Shown one piece after another: positions 10,417-18,332 of a stretch of DNA of 64,000 nucleotides (the stretch's first letter is position 1; each line of letters begins with the position of its first letter). The stretch lies in NCBI GenBank assembly GCA_021800275.1, contig JAJYZB010000010.1:17668-81667 (forward strand). Direction: 5' to 3'. The DNA is from a bacterium (lineage in GTDB: Bacteria > Vulcanimicrobiota > JABDET01). The notes beneath the pieces were generated by a model, which worked only from the letters and a program-made list of their open reading frames with translations, was not told the DNA's origin and made no database searches. Position numbers and translations under genes: made by a program.

Positions 10417-10900
10417 TCTCATAAAAGAAATTGCGGGTTTTAAAAAAAAATCCTCCCCATCTTGCCGCAGAACTGCCCCCTCTATGCCAGAATAATCCTC
10501 GTGGACGCTGTTAATCTGCAGAATTCCCTCTAATAATTCTGGCTGCTTTTATCTGTTCAACCATCCGCCTGACTAAACTTCTCAAGACCCAATGGTAAGA
10601 GTTCCACTGCGCTTGAAATGGAACTTTAGAATAAAAAGGATAAGCCCTCACAATATATAAAGAAAAAAAAGAGAGAAAAAAATTTGCGAAAAATGGACAT
10701 TTCCCACTTCCCCTTAATTTTCTCTCACATAAATAAAAATTCCTGGAAACTCATAATATCAATTCCAAAGGAAAACCCGAAAACAAATTCACAATAAACC
10801 CACAGTTTATTCACAAGGATTTCTGCCCTGCCCGGATAAATTTTTATACAAAAGGAGCTTAGATTAAAAAATACAAAGTACTCTTAAAAAAACAAAAAAC
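10417..10900. other. Long intergenic region upstream of the ribonucleotide reductase
   Basis: About 480 bases with no supportable gene. It holds a 7-bp hairpin (AGTTCCA/TGGAACT near 10599-10627), an 8-bp inverted repeat GCCAGAAT/ATTCTGGC spanning about 10488-10543, an A-rich tract near 10660-10685, and one TTATTCACA (10807-10815). I looked for a cobalamin riboswitch in view of the B12-dependent enzyme downstream and did not find its conserved boxes. Confidence 0.5.
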
Positions 10901-10901
10901 A

Positions 10902-10947
10902 CCTTTACAGGGAGGAAGATGGCAAGGATAAATAAAGCCTGTAAAGG
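10902..10947 (+). promoter_or_regulatory. Leader hairpin sequestering the ribonucleotide reductase SD
   Basis: CCTTTACAGG (10902-10911) is perfectly complementary to CCTGTAAAGG (10938-10947). The downstream arm covers the first half of AAAGGAGG (10943-10950), the ribosome binding site of the reductase gene, so the folded form should hinder initiation. The loop of 26 bases contains the start of a short leader ORF. Confidence 0.55.
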
Positions 10948-10957
10948 AGGAATTTAA
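10919..10957 (+). CDS. Candidate 12-residue leader peptide
   Basis: ATG at 10919 is preceded by GGGAGG at 10910-10915 (spacing only 3 bases) and encodes MARINKACKGGI, ending with TAA whose last base is the A of the reductase ATG (TAATG). Translating ribosomes would run through the downstream arm of the leader hairpin and expose the main SD. The arrangement suggests translational coupling. It is too short to be supported by composition, so this is a structural inference. Confidence 0.35.
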   Translation: MARINKACKGGI

Positions 10958-13308
10958 TGAGCATCGGAACAAAGCGCAGTGGGGGGAAAACCCCGGAAAC
11001 AGATTCAAAACCTTTAATGCCACAGGGAGTGTGGTCAGAAGCATCAAGGCGTGTACTTGAGGAACGATACCTGTTGAAAGAAGGGGATCGTGTCATTGAG
11101 ACTCCTGATGAAATGTGTTGGCGGGTCGCTTTTGACATGGCATCTGCTGAAGAAAAATGGACAAAACCGGAAGAAGTTTATAAAACCGCCTGTGATTTTT
11201 ATGAAATCATGGTGGAGAGAAAATTCACGCCTAATTCCCCCACCTTAATGAATGCAGGCAAAAACAACGGGCTTCAGTATTCAGCCTGTTATGTTCTGCC
11301 TGTCGAAGATTCCCTGGACAAAATATTTGAATCCGTGAAAAATGCGGCGATCATTCATCAATCTGGAGGAGGAACTGGATTCGCGTTCTCCAGGCTTCGC
11401 CCGAAAAATTCTGCGGTGCGAAGAAGCCATGGAAAAGCCAGTGGACCTGTCAGTTTCCTTCGCGTTTTCGATGCGGCCACAGAAGCCGTTAAACAGGGCG
11501 GAAAAAGACGTGGAGCCAACATGGGAATTTTGAAAGTAGATCACCCTGACATTCTAGAATTTATTGAATGTAAACTGGATGGCGGAATTACAAATTTCAA
11601 TATTTCCGCAACCATTACTGAAGAATTCATGAAAGCTGTTGAAGAAGAACGAGAATACGATCTCATTGATCCACATACCAAAACAGCCACAGGAAAAGCC
11701 AGCGCAAGAGAAGTGTTCAATAAGATCTGTGATGCGGCATGGAAAACAGGCGATCCTGGATGTATTTTTATTGACCGAATCAATTCGGGAAAAGCAAATC
11801 CCGTTCCATTCTTAGGCCCAGTTGAAGCCACTAATCCATGCGGGGAACAACCCCTGTATCCCAATGAAGCATGCAATTTAGGATCAATCAACTTAAGCCG
11901 TTTTGTGATCGAAAAAGAAGGACGCTCAGAGATTGATTGGAATGAAATGGAAAGAGTTATCCGGTTAAGCGTCCGATTCTTAGATGATGTCATTGAAAAA
12001 AATCCATACCCCCTCCCAGAGATTGATGCCTGTGTCAAAGCCAATCGCAGAATCGGACTTGGAGTGATGGGATGGGCAGATCTCCTCTTCATGCTCGAAA
12101 TCCCTTACAATTCCGAGGAAGCCCTGAAATTAGGAGAAAGAATCATGTCTTTCTTTGAAGAAAAAGGTCATGATGAATCTGCGAATTTAGCAAAAATCAG
12201 AGGACCTTTCCCGAATTGGAGCAAGAGCATCTACAAAGATGATCGTCCTTTACGAAATTCCACTGTAACCACCATTGCTCCAACTGGCTCAATCAGTATT
12301 ATTGCGGACTGCTCTTCAGGCATCGAACCTATTTTTGCTCTCGCATTTATGCACAAAGTTGGGAACAGGCAGCTGGATTTCATTAACCCCTGGCTTATTG
12401 AATCACTGAAAAAGAAAGAATTATGGAATGATCTGGTCAAACAAGAAATTTTAAAAACCGGTGAAATCGGACATCTAAATTTTATCCCTGAAGACATTCG
12501 GAAACTTTTTGTCACAGCCCATGAAGTTCCGCCAGAATGGCATGTCCGAATGCAGGGAGCTTTCCAGAAATACACGGACAATGCGGTCAGCAAAACAGTA
12601 AACCTTCCTAATTCCGCGTCAGTGGAGGATGTCAAAAAGATTTATCTTCTGGCTTATGAAACGGGCTGCCTGGGAATCACTATATTTAGAGACGGCTGCA
12701 AGAACACTCAAGTTCTGCACAGAGGAATAAAAGCTCCAACTGCTCAGGGCATTGGAGAAAAAGAAACGGAAAAATTAGATGAAGAAAAATTCACAATCAA
12801 ACCAAGACCCAAAAAACTAACAGGAACTACAGTCAGAGAAATGACCCCAACTGGAACCTCTTACGTCACCTTAAATTCAGATGAGCATGGAGAGCTATTT
12901 GAGGTCTTTGTCAACATCGGAAAAGCGGGAAGCGATGTTCAGGCTGATTCAGAAGCCATCGGCAGGCTGATCTCTTTAATTCTGCGAATCCCCAGCCCCT
13001 GGTCAAGTGAGTTCAGGGTCAAAGAAGTAGTCAATCAACTAAGAAATATTGGGGGAAGAAGAATCTACGGATTCGGACCTTCAAAAGTCAGAAGTATTCC
13101 TGATTCTGTCGCAAAAGTTCTAGCAGAACAAATTTTAGGAGAAACCAATGGACATGCTGTTGCAGCAGCCACCTCAACGGAAATAGGAGAAGAAGTTGAA
13201 CCTAAACTACGGGCAGGAGTGGATATTTGTCCTGAATGCGGTTCAGCTTCTTTAGTTTCAGAAGAGGGCTGTTCCAAATGTTACGACTGCGGGTTTGCCA
13301 ACTGTTAA
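10957..13308 (+). CDS. nrdJ: Adenosylcobalamin-dependent (class II) ribonucleotide reductase
   Basis: Vitamin-B12-dependent ribonucleotide reductase of 783 residues. It converts ribonucleotides to deoxyribonucleotides with a thiyl radical generated from adenosylcobalamin, and works with or without oxygen. Seen: FTPNSPTLMNAG near residue 85, the redox Cys in YSACYVLP, SGGGTGFAFSRLRP, KRRGANMG, and NPCGEQPLYPNEACNLGSINLS with the radical Cys near residue 295 and catalytic Glu two residues later, then TIAPTGSIS. The C-terminus (about 757-783) has the CPECG...CSKCYDCG zinc-ribbon type tail of the long NrdJ subgroup. No ATP-cone is visible. ATG follows AAAGGAGG by 6 bases. No class I or III reductase is nearby. 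A perfect hairpin terminator follows. Confidence 0.96.
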   Translation: MSIGTKRSGGKTPETDSKPLMPQGVWSEASRRVLEERYLLKEGDRVIETPDEMCWRVAFDMASAEEKWTKPEEVYKTACDFYEIMVERKFTPNSPTLMNAGKNNGLQYSACYVLPVEDSLDKIFESVKNAAIIHQSGGGTGFAFSRLRPKNSAVRRSHGKASGPVSFLRVFDAATEAVKQGGKRRGANMGILKVDHPDILEFIECKLDGGITNFNISATITEEFMKAVEEEREYDLIDPHTKTATGKASAREVFNKICDAAWKTGDPGCIFIDRINSGKANPVPFLGPVEATNPCGEQPLYPNEACNLGSINLSRFVIEKEGRSEIDWNEMERVIRLSVRFLDDVIEKNPYPLPEIDACVKANRRIGLGVMGWADLLFMLEIPYNSEEALKLGERIMSFFEEKGHDESANLAKIRGPFPNWSKSIYKDDRPLRNSTVTTIAPTGSISIIADCSSGIEPIFALAFMHKVGNRQLDFINPWLIESLKKKELWNDLVKQEILKTGEIGHLNFIPEDIRKLFVTAHEVPPEWHVRMQGAFQKYTDNAVSKTVNLPNSASVEDVKKIYLLAYETGCLGITIFRDGCKNTQVLHRGIKAPTAQGIGEKETEKLDEEKFTIKPRPKKLTGTTVREMTPTGTSYVTLNSDEHGELFEVFVNIGKAGSDVQADSEAIGRLISLILRIPSPWSSEFRVKEVVNQLRNIGGRRIYGFGPSKVRSIPDSVAKVLAEQILGETNGHAVAAATSTEIGEEVEPKLRAGVDICPECGSASLVSEEGCSKCYDCGFANC

Positions 13309-13328
13309 AAAGCCTTTAGGGAGAAAGT

Positions 13329-13366
13329 AAACAAGAGACCCTCTTTTTAGAGGGTCTCTTGTTTTA
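13329..13366 (+). terminator. Rho-independent terminator after nrdJ
   Basis: Perfect 15-bp stem: AAACAAGAGACCCTC (13329-13343) pairs with GAGGGTCTCTTGTTT (13350-13364), with a 6-base T-rich loop and a TTTT end. It can also serve the convergent OB-fold gene. Confidence 0.92.
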
Positions 13367-13428
13367 ATTAAACTCAAATCAGGCAATCTAACTGTAGATC
13401 ATCCTCCTTTCTAACAATCCGCTGAAAA

Positions 13429-14160
13429 TTATCCTTTTGAATTAACAACCGCTTTTTGTGTGTTAAAGCCGCTGGTCCCCTGAATGGACTGGAGAAGTGA
13501 AGCCGGCGGATTGGCAGGAGGTGGGGTTGACCCAACATAAAGCACAGGGTGACATTCCATCCAACCATGATCTTTATCTAAAGCATAAGGCCCAACCAGA
13601 TATACATGCTGTCCTGGTTTTGGCAGAGTAACTTGATTCACATATCCCTGTCCACCAGGTTCAGCATCCCCTTGAGTTGCAGGAAATGCGTGGACAATTT
13701 CACAGACCAGTTCCCCATTTTCACTCTGAACATTCTTGCTGTTAATTAAATCGGCTGCATATTGGGGATCTAACTTCACATTAAAATGCATGTCTCCATC
13801 TGCTTCCTGATGAGGAGGAAAGCCTGCATCCACAGTTCCTGAAATCACATACGCATCAATATTTCCCTGTGAATCTGTTCCAACAGTCTGAAGGCGAGAA
13901 TTATGATAAACTCTAAGATTATACATCTGAGTGGCTGCATTATCCCACCCCGGCATTCTAAAAGGGGCTAATTCTTTCGCATAATGATCCACCTGCTGCT
14001 GACTCATGGGCGGTGAAGGCTGCCAGTTTGGATTTAATGGATTATCATCATCTCCAGAGCTAACTGGTGCGCTGCTCTGAAGTCCCTGAATCAAAGGGTG
14101 CCAGCCGCCTCTCCCCTGATCCATTGGTATCATTGATTTGCCACTTTCGATGATGTTCAT
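13429..14160 (-). CDS. OB-fold-like protein of unknown function, tandem paralogue A
   Basis: A 243-residue protein. The frame stays open further upstream, but the real start is the ATG at 14160, with TAAGGAGG 9 bases before it. After a Gly/Asp/Pro-rich N-terminus it has PSPPMSQQQVDHYAKELAPF (residues ~70-90), then a beta-rich domain (about 100-215) with a GDMHFNVKL strand, LVCEIVHAFPATQ, GQHVYLVGPYALDKDHGW and MECHPVLYV. The DG-D-hydrophobic strand and the H-G-x-x-E-x-HPV ending resemble OB-fold domains of uncharacterised secreted proteins. No signal peptide. It is a close paralogue of the gene immediately upstream, with matching promoter, 3' tail and C-terminus (SLLQSIQGTSGFNTQKAVV). Function unknown. 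Confidence 0.75.
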   Translation of the reverse strand: MNIIESGKSMIPMDQGRGGWHPLIQGLQSSAPVSSGDDDNPLNPNWQPSPPMSQQQVDHYAKELAPFRMPGWDNAATQMYNLRVYHNSRLQTVGTDSQGNIDAYVISGTVDAGFPPHQEADGDMHFNVKLDPQYAADLINSKNVQSENGELVCEIVHAFPATQGDAEPGGQGYVNQVTLPKPGQHVYLVGPYALDKDHGWMECHPVLYVGSTPPPANPPASLLQSIQGTSGFNTQKAVVNSKG

Positions 14161-14199
14161 TTTTCCATGCCTCCTTAAATGTTTTTTATCTTTTCTTTC

Positions 14200-14246
14200 A
14201 TTGTACAAAAATGACGGGAAAGTATCAATGAAAAAATTGTAAACAA
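14200..14246 (-). promoter_or_regulatory. Sigma-70 type promoter with conserved upstream element (paralogue A)
   Basis: On the minus strand: TTGTTTACAATTTTTTCA (14246-14229), then -35 TTGATA (14228-14223), a 17-base spacer, and -10 TACAAT (14205-14200). The 18-base element is repeated exactly at paralogue B and with two changes at the chagasin-like gene, each time abutting the -35. Confidence 0.72.
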
Positions 14247-14259
14247 CTGGACAAATGAA

Positions 14260-14291
14260 AATAGCCCTCTTTTGCAAGAGGGCTATTGCCT
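14260..14291 (-). terminator. Terminator between the two OB-fold paralogues
   Basis: AATAGCCCTCTT (14260-14271) pairs perfectly with AAGAGGGCTATT (14276-14287) around a TTGC loop. On the minus strand it follows paralogue B and precedes the promoter of paralogue A, so the two paralogues are separate transcription units. Confidence 0.82.
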
Positions 14292-14353
14292 TTTTTACCC
14301 TGTTCAAGTAATCTAACTGTAAATCATCCTCCTTTCTAGCAATCCGCTGAAAA

Positions 14354-15046
14354 TTATCCTTTTGAATGGACAACCGCTTTTTGTGTGTTAAAGCCGCTAG
14401 TCCCCTGAATGGACTGGAGAAGTGAAGCGGGCGGATTGGCAGGAGGAGGGGTTGTGCCAACATAAAGGACAGGATGAGCTTCCATCCATCCATGATCTTT
14501 ATCTAAAACATAAGGTGCAACCAGATAAACATGCTGTCCCAATTTAGGCAGAGGCAGCACTTGATTGACGTATCCCTGGCCACTTTGCTGAGCATCCCCT
14601 TGAGTTGTGGGTCCAGCATGAACGATTTCGCAAACCAGCTTTCCATTTTCACTCTGGATATTCTTGCTGTTAATTAAATCTGAAGGATACTGGGCATCTG
14701 GGGCTATATCAAAATGATAATCTCCGTCATGGGTAAGCCCAGGGGGGTACTTTCCTGCAGCCACTGTTCCTGAAAAAACATAAGCCTCAATATTCCCCTG
14801 CGAATCTGTTCCAACAGTTTGGAGACGAGAATTATGATAAACTCTAAGATTATACATCTGAGTGGCTGCTTCGTCCCACCCCGGCATTCTAAAAGGGGCT
14901 AATTCCTGAGCATAGTGGTCCACCTGCTGCTGACTCATCGGCGGGGAAGGCTGCCAGTTAGAATTTGCTTGAGAACCTCCACCTTTCTGGTTGTTCTGTC
15001 CTGCACCCTGCGGCAGCAGTGAGCTATTTTTTTGAATAGTGTTCAT
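14354..15046 (-). CDS. OB-fold-like protein of unknown function, tandem paralogue B
   Basis: A 230-residue paralogue of the downstream gene. GAGGAGGT lies 6 bases before the ATG at 15046; the ATG at 15052 is too close to that site to be the start. Shared blocks include the SQQQVDHYAQELAPFRMPGW segment, YNLRVYHNSRLQTVGTDSQG, a GDYHFDIAP strand, LPKLGQHVYLVAPYVLDKDHGW, and the GTTPPPANPPASLLQ tail. The variable parts are the N-terminal Gly/Asn/Gln-rich 30 residues and short loops. The similarity extends about 45 bases beyond the stop and includes the promoter, so the whole transcription unit was duplicated. No signal peptide. Function unknown. Confidence 0.75.
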   Translation of the reverse strand: MNTIQKNSSLLPQGAGQNNQKGGGSQANSNWQPSPPMSQQQVDHYAQELAPFRMPGWDEAATQMYNLRVYHNSRLQTVGTDSQGNIEAYVFSGTVAAGKYPPGLTHDGDYHFDIAPDAQYPSDLINSKNIQSENGKLVCEIVHAGPTTQGDAQQSGQGYVNQVLPLPKLGQHVYLVAPYVLDKDHGWMEAHPVLYVGTTPPPANPPASLLQSIQGTSGFNTQKAVVHSKG

Positions 15047-15080
15047 GTTCATACCTCCTCAGTCATTTTTTTCTCTTTTT

Positions 15081-15127
15081 ATCTTACAAAAATAATAGAA
15101 ATGGAGCAATGAAAAAATTGTAAACAA
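15081..15127 (-). promoter_or_regulatory. Promoter with conserved upstream element (paralogue B)
   Basis: On the minus strand: TTGTTTACAATTTTTTCA (15127-15110), -35 TTGCTC (15109-15104), a 17-base spacer, and -10 TAAGAT (15086-15081). The upstream element is identical to that of paralogue A while the spacer sequence has diverged, which indicates selection on the element. Confidence 0.68.
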
Positions 15128-15214
15128 CCTGACAAATGATACTGCGATTTCCTCTAAAAGAGAAATTTTAAAAACAGGGAAAACCACGAAAAAAGATAAT
15201 ATTGCAAACACATT

Positions 15215-15430
15215 ATGAGTAAGCTTGAAATTGTCGTAGGAAAAAATGGATCTCTCAAAATTTTTGGTGAATTTATCTTAAAAGATGCGGATGGTAAAAT
15301 CGTTGAACCACCGATAAGACCTGATAAAAACTGGATTTCTCTCTGCCGCTGCGGACACTCAAAAAATAAACCATTCTGTGATGGAACTCACAAATCCACA
15401 GCTTTTGAATCTGAAGTAACGGCTAAATAA
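15215..15430 (+). CDS. CDGSH-type iron-sulfur protein
   Basis: A 71-residue protein with the CRCGHSKNKPFCDGTH motif, the three-Cys one-His ligand set of CDGSH (mitoNEET-type) [2Fe-2S] domains. The upstream half is the beta-strand region EIVVGKNGSLKIFGEFIL. Bacterial members bind a redox-active, acid-labile cluster, and their partners are mostly unknown. It lies 27 bases upstream of the permease gene and is probably cotranscribed. No clear ribosome binding site precedes the ATG. Confidence 0.92.
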   Translation: MSKLEIVVGKNGSLKIFGEFILKDADGKIVEPPIRPDKNWISLCRCGHSKNKPFCDGTHKSTAFESEVTAK

Positions 15431-15457
15431 AAATTCCCGATTCATTAAAAACCTAAA

Positions 15458-17431
15458 ATGAGCGATTTAACCCTTCCTTCTATTCCTGTGCGGGGCAGTG
15501 AACCCCCAAAAAGCACTTTTGGAAAATGGCTGCTTGGAAAAGGAGAGAAACAGGATTCAGAATCTGCTGCGGCAAGATACTCATGGTATTTTGTCATCTG
15601 GTTAACAGGGGTTGATCTATTTTCCAGTTTAGCGTATCAACCCGGTCTGGCTTTATTAGCAGCAGCAGCTTTATCCCCAATTGCCACTGTATTTCTAATT
15701 GCAGTTACACTATTTGGAATTCTTCCCACTTACTGTATTGTTTCCAGACACTCTTACAGTGGGCAAGGATCAATTGCTGTACTTGAACAACTTTTAAAAG
15801 GATGGGCAAGCAAAATTTTTGTTTTAGTGCTGCTGGGATTCGCCTGCACTGATTTTGTGATAACAACCACTCTGGCTGCAGCTGATGCTTCCAGGCATAT
15901 GATCGAAAACCCTTATCTGCATAGAATCCTCCATCACCACCAAATTGGATTAACGCTGCTGCTCATTCTTCTGCTGGCAGGGGTCTTTTTAGCTGGTTTT
16001 ACAGAAGCCATTGGAGTTTCTGCTGCAATTGTAGTCCCGTATTTATTACTTACATTGATCGTTGTCATCAGATGCGGATTCCAAATTTTCACTCATCCAC
16101 ACCTGATCATTCACTGGCATCATCTTCTGGTTCTAAGGGGGAGTTGGACAGAGATCCTGTTAATCTCTTTTATTGTTTTTCCCCAGCTTGCCCTTGGATT
16201 AAGTGGATTTGAAACAGGAGTATCAGTCATGCCTTTTATAAAAGGCAGCCCCTCTGATTCATCCGATTCCCCAGACAAACCCCCATTAGGAAGAATTAAA
16301 GCCACTCAAAAACTATTAACAACAGCCGCAGTTCTGATCAGTTTTTTTCTACTGGCGACCAGTTTTGTTACAACCCTTTTAATCCCTTATTCTGCTTATA
16401 AAGTAGGAGGATTAGCAGCAGGAAGAGCTCTTGCCTATCTTGCCCATCGTTATTTAGGAAACCTCTTTGGAAGTCTTTACGACTTCTGGACAATTCTCAT
16501 TCTCTGGTTTACCGGGGCTTCAGCCGTGGCGGGAATGCTGAGTTTGATTTCCCGCTATCTGCCCAGATTTGGAATGGCTCCTCGCTGGGTAGCCTATTAT
16601 CGCCCCCTTGTTATTGTGATCACAATCGTAAATATCTTGATTACTTTGATTTTTAAAGCCAGTGTTTATGCTCAAAGCGGAGCTTATGCCACTGGGGTTT
16701 TAACACTTTTCTTTTCTGCTGCTCTTGCAGCAGCTCTTGTGACCTGGAAAGAAGCCAGAGCATCTTCCCCTCCCCAATTTCCATGGAAATCTATTTATTC
16801 CTGGATTGTGAGTATCATCCTGTTTTACACTCTTGTTCAGAATATTCGAGAAAGACCGGATGGGCTGATTATTTCAATTCTGTTCATTCTTGTCATTATA
16901 GTCTCGAGCAGTATCTCTCGGTATTTAAGAGCAGCAGAACTGCGAGTTGAAAGTGTAACCTTCACTGATGAAAAATCTAAACTCTTATGGGAAGAAATGA
17001 AACAAAAAAGAATCAACCTTGTGCCACTGCACTATCGAAGAAAGCAGTCCCGAAAAGAAAAAGCGGAAGAAATCAGAAAGTATTATAAAACTCAAGGAAG
17101 CCTGGCTTTTATTCATGTCTCCCTCAGAGATGACAGAAGTGAATTCACGAGCCCTCTTAAAATGGCTGTCAGCGAGCTTGGAGAGGACTATCATGTTGAA
17201 ATCACTGGAGCTGTTGCAGTCGCCAATACAATTGCTTATATCAGCGAACTTCTGCGACCAGCCAATATCTTTTTGCATTTAACTCGCCAAAACCCCATGA
17301 TTCAAGCTCTAGAATACCTTTTTTGGGGAGAAGGAGAAGTAGGAATAATGGTTTATGAAATCCTGGTAAGATACTGGGAATGGCTCCCCAATAGAGAAGA
17401 GAGACCTTTTATTTTTCTAATGAGCGATTAA
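15458..17431 (+). CDS. APC-superfamily amino-acid permease-like membrane protein
   Basis: A 657-residue protein with about 12 predicted membrane helices from residue ~45 to ~490 and a soluble C-terminal part of about 165 residues. The first helices carry VDLFSSLAYQPGLALLAAAALSP and the SYSGQGSIAVLEQLL and GFACTDFVITTTLAAADAS segments typical of a group of putative amino-acid transporters. The C-terminal domain (about 495-657; EEMKQKRINLVPLHYRRKQS onwards) is mixed alpha/beta and ends after a PFIFLMSD strand; its role is unknown. The stop is 16 bases from the convergent prepilin peptidase. Substrate unknown. Confidence 0.8.
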   Translation: MSDLTLPSIPVRGSEPPKSTFGKWLLGKGEKQDSESAAARYSWYFVIWLTGVDLFSSLAYQPGLALLAAAALSPIATVFLIAVTLFGILPTYCIVSRHSYSGQGSIAVLEQLLKGWASKIFVLVLLGFACTDFVITTTLAAADASRHMIENPYLHRILHHHQIGLTLLLILLLAGVFLAGFTEAIGVSAAIVVPYLLLTLIVVIRCGFQIFTHPHLIIHWHHLLVLRGSWTEILLISFIVFPQLALGLSGFETGVSVMPFIKGSPSDSSDSPDKPPLGRIKATQKLLTTAAVLISFFLLATSFVTTLLIPYSAYKVGGLAAGRALAYLAHRYLGNLFGSLYDFWTILILWFTGASAVAGMLSLISRYLPRFGMAPRWVAYYRPLVIVITIVNILITLIFKASVYAQSGAYATGVLTLFFSAALAAALVTWKEARASSPPQFPWKSIYSWIVSIILFYTLVQNIRERPDGLIISILFILVIIVSSSISRYLRAAELRVESVTFTDEKSKLLWEEMKQKRINLVPLHYRRKQSRKEKAEEIRKYYKTQGSLAFIHVSLRDDRSEFTSPLKMAVSELGEDYHVEITGAVAVANTIAYISELLRPANIFLHLTRQNPMIQALEYLFWGEGEVGIMVYEILVRYWEWLPNREERPFIFLMSD

Positions 17432-17447
17432 TGACTCCCATGCCGCT

Positions 17448-18332
17448 CTAAGCTCTTGCTGCAAAGTGAGCAAACCAAACTGACGCTTGTGATAGGTCTG
17501 CGAACGAATGAACGAAGACTCCTGCAAGGAGCCTTACCGCGAAATGAAGATACCAATGCAAAATCTGATTCCCCCAATAAGCTGAAAGAAAAGCGGCAAA
17601 AGCCATGGCTGGTCCGAAGGGAATATAATCTTTTCGGCTTTTCAAACTTAATGCCATTAAACCCAATGCCAGCGCAACACCGATAGGAAAAGATAATATA
17701 ACAGCCAGAATAACTTTTTTAATTCCTAAAAAGACCCCTAAAAATGCTGCAAACTTGACATCTCCCATTCCCATGGCTTCTTTTAAAAAAACAAATTCTC
17801 CTAAAACGCGCACAGCATAGAAGAAAACAGAAGCTCCCAAACCAGCCAGCAAAGAAAAAGGAAGATCATGAATAAAAAAACTATAAATCACTCCTGCAGC
17901 CACGCCAAAATAAACTAATTCATCGGGAATAATCTGATAGTCAAAATCTATCATCGTAATAACAATGAGAAGGAAAACAAAAACAACTTCCAGGAAAAAA
18001 AGAAGAAAAATATGAAAGTCGGGTATTTGAGAAGAATTCCCGATGATCCTTTCCCACAAAAAAACCGATAAAATTCCAGACAACCCTTCAATCAATGGGT
18101 ATCTGAATGAAATTCTACTCCCGCAGGAAGCGCATTTGCCAAGTAGAAAAAGGTAACTGAAAATCGGAATGTTCTGCCACCAGCTAATCTTCGTTTTACA
18201 CACGGGACAGGAAGAAGGAGGGAAAACAATTGAACTCCCTTTAGGAATCCGATAAATACAAACATTTAAAAAGCTTCCCAATAAAGAACCATAAACAAAA
18301 ACAACAAATAAAACGAAAAACTGAGAAATCAC
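17448..18332 (-). CDS. pilD: Prepilin peptidase / N-methyltransferase (A24 family)
   Basis: An integral membrane aspartic peptidase of 294 residues that cleaves type IV prepilin and type II pseudopilin leaders. Seen: GSLLGSFLNVCIYRIPKG at the N-terminus; the cytoplasmic zinc-binding loop with two CxxC pairs (CPVCKTKISWW and CASCGSRISFRYPL), which marks the bifunctional methylating form; the first catalytic Asp in TMIDFDYQIIPDE; and the second in GMGDVKFAAFLG. The C-terminal 35 residues after the last conserved helix are longer than usual. It overlaps the upstream aminotransferase gene by 4 bases. No pilus structural genes are in the window. Confidence 0.94.
   Translation of the reverse strand: MISQFFVLFVVFVYGSLLGSFLNVCIYRIPKGSSIVFPPSSCPVCKTKISWWQNIPIFSYLFLLGKCASCGSRISFRYPLIEGLSGILSVFLWERIIGNSSQIPDFHIFLLFFLEVVFVFLLIVITMIDFDYQIIPDELVYFGVAAGVIYSFFIHDLPFSLLAGLGASVFFYAVRVLGEFVFLKEAMGMGDVKFAAFLGVFLGIKKVILAVILSFPIGVALALGLMALSLKSRKDYIPFGPAMAFAAFLSAYWGNQILHWYLHFAVRLLAGVFVHSFADLSQASVWFAHFAARA

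Noticed and set aside
10648..10663. CACAATATATAAAG as an NrdR box
   Set aside because: Half of the consensus is poorly matched and the required second box at fixed spacing is absent.
10807..10815. TTATTCACA, a match to the DnaA-box consensus upstream of nrdJ
   Set aside because: A single 8-of-8 fixed-base match is expected by chance in AT-rich sequence of this size; no cluster and no origin genes nearby.
10417..10956. Possible cobalamin riboswitch upstream of the B12-dependent reductase
   Set aside because: The B12 box and the conserved core segments are not present on either strand; only short unrelated hairpins were found.
11281..12635. Minus-strand open frames opposite nrdJ
   Set aside because: Antisense shadows with low-complexity Ser-rich translations; nrdJ is unambiguous.
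14161..14493. Upstream extension of the OB-fold paralogue A frame
   Set aside because: The frame is open across the neighbour's 3' end, terminator and promoter, while ATG 14160 has a strong ribosome binding site.
15458..17278. Open frames on both strands within the permease gene
   Set aside because: They are shadows of the membrane-protein gene with no ribosome binding sites and no recognisable product.
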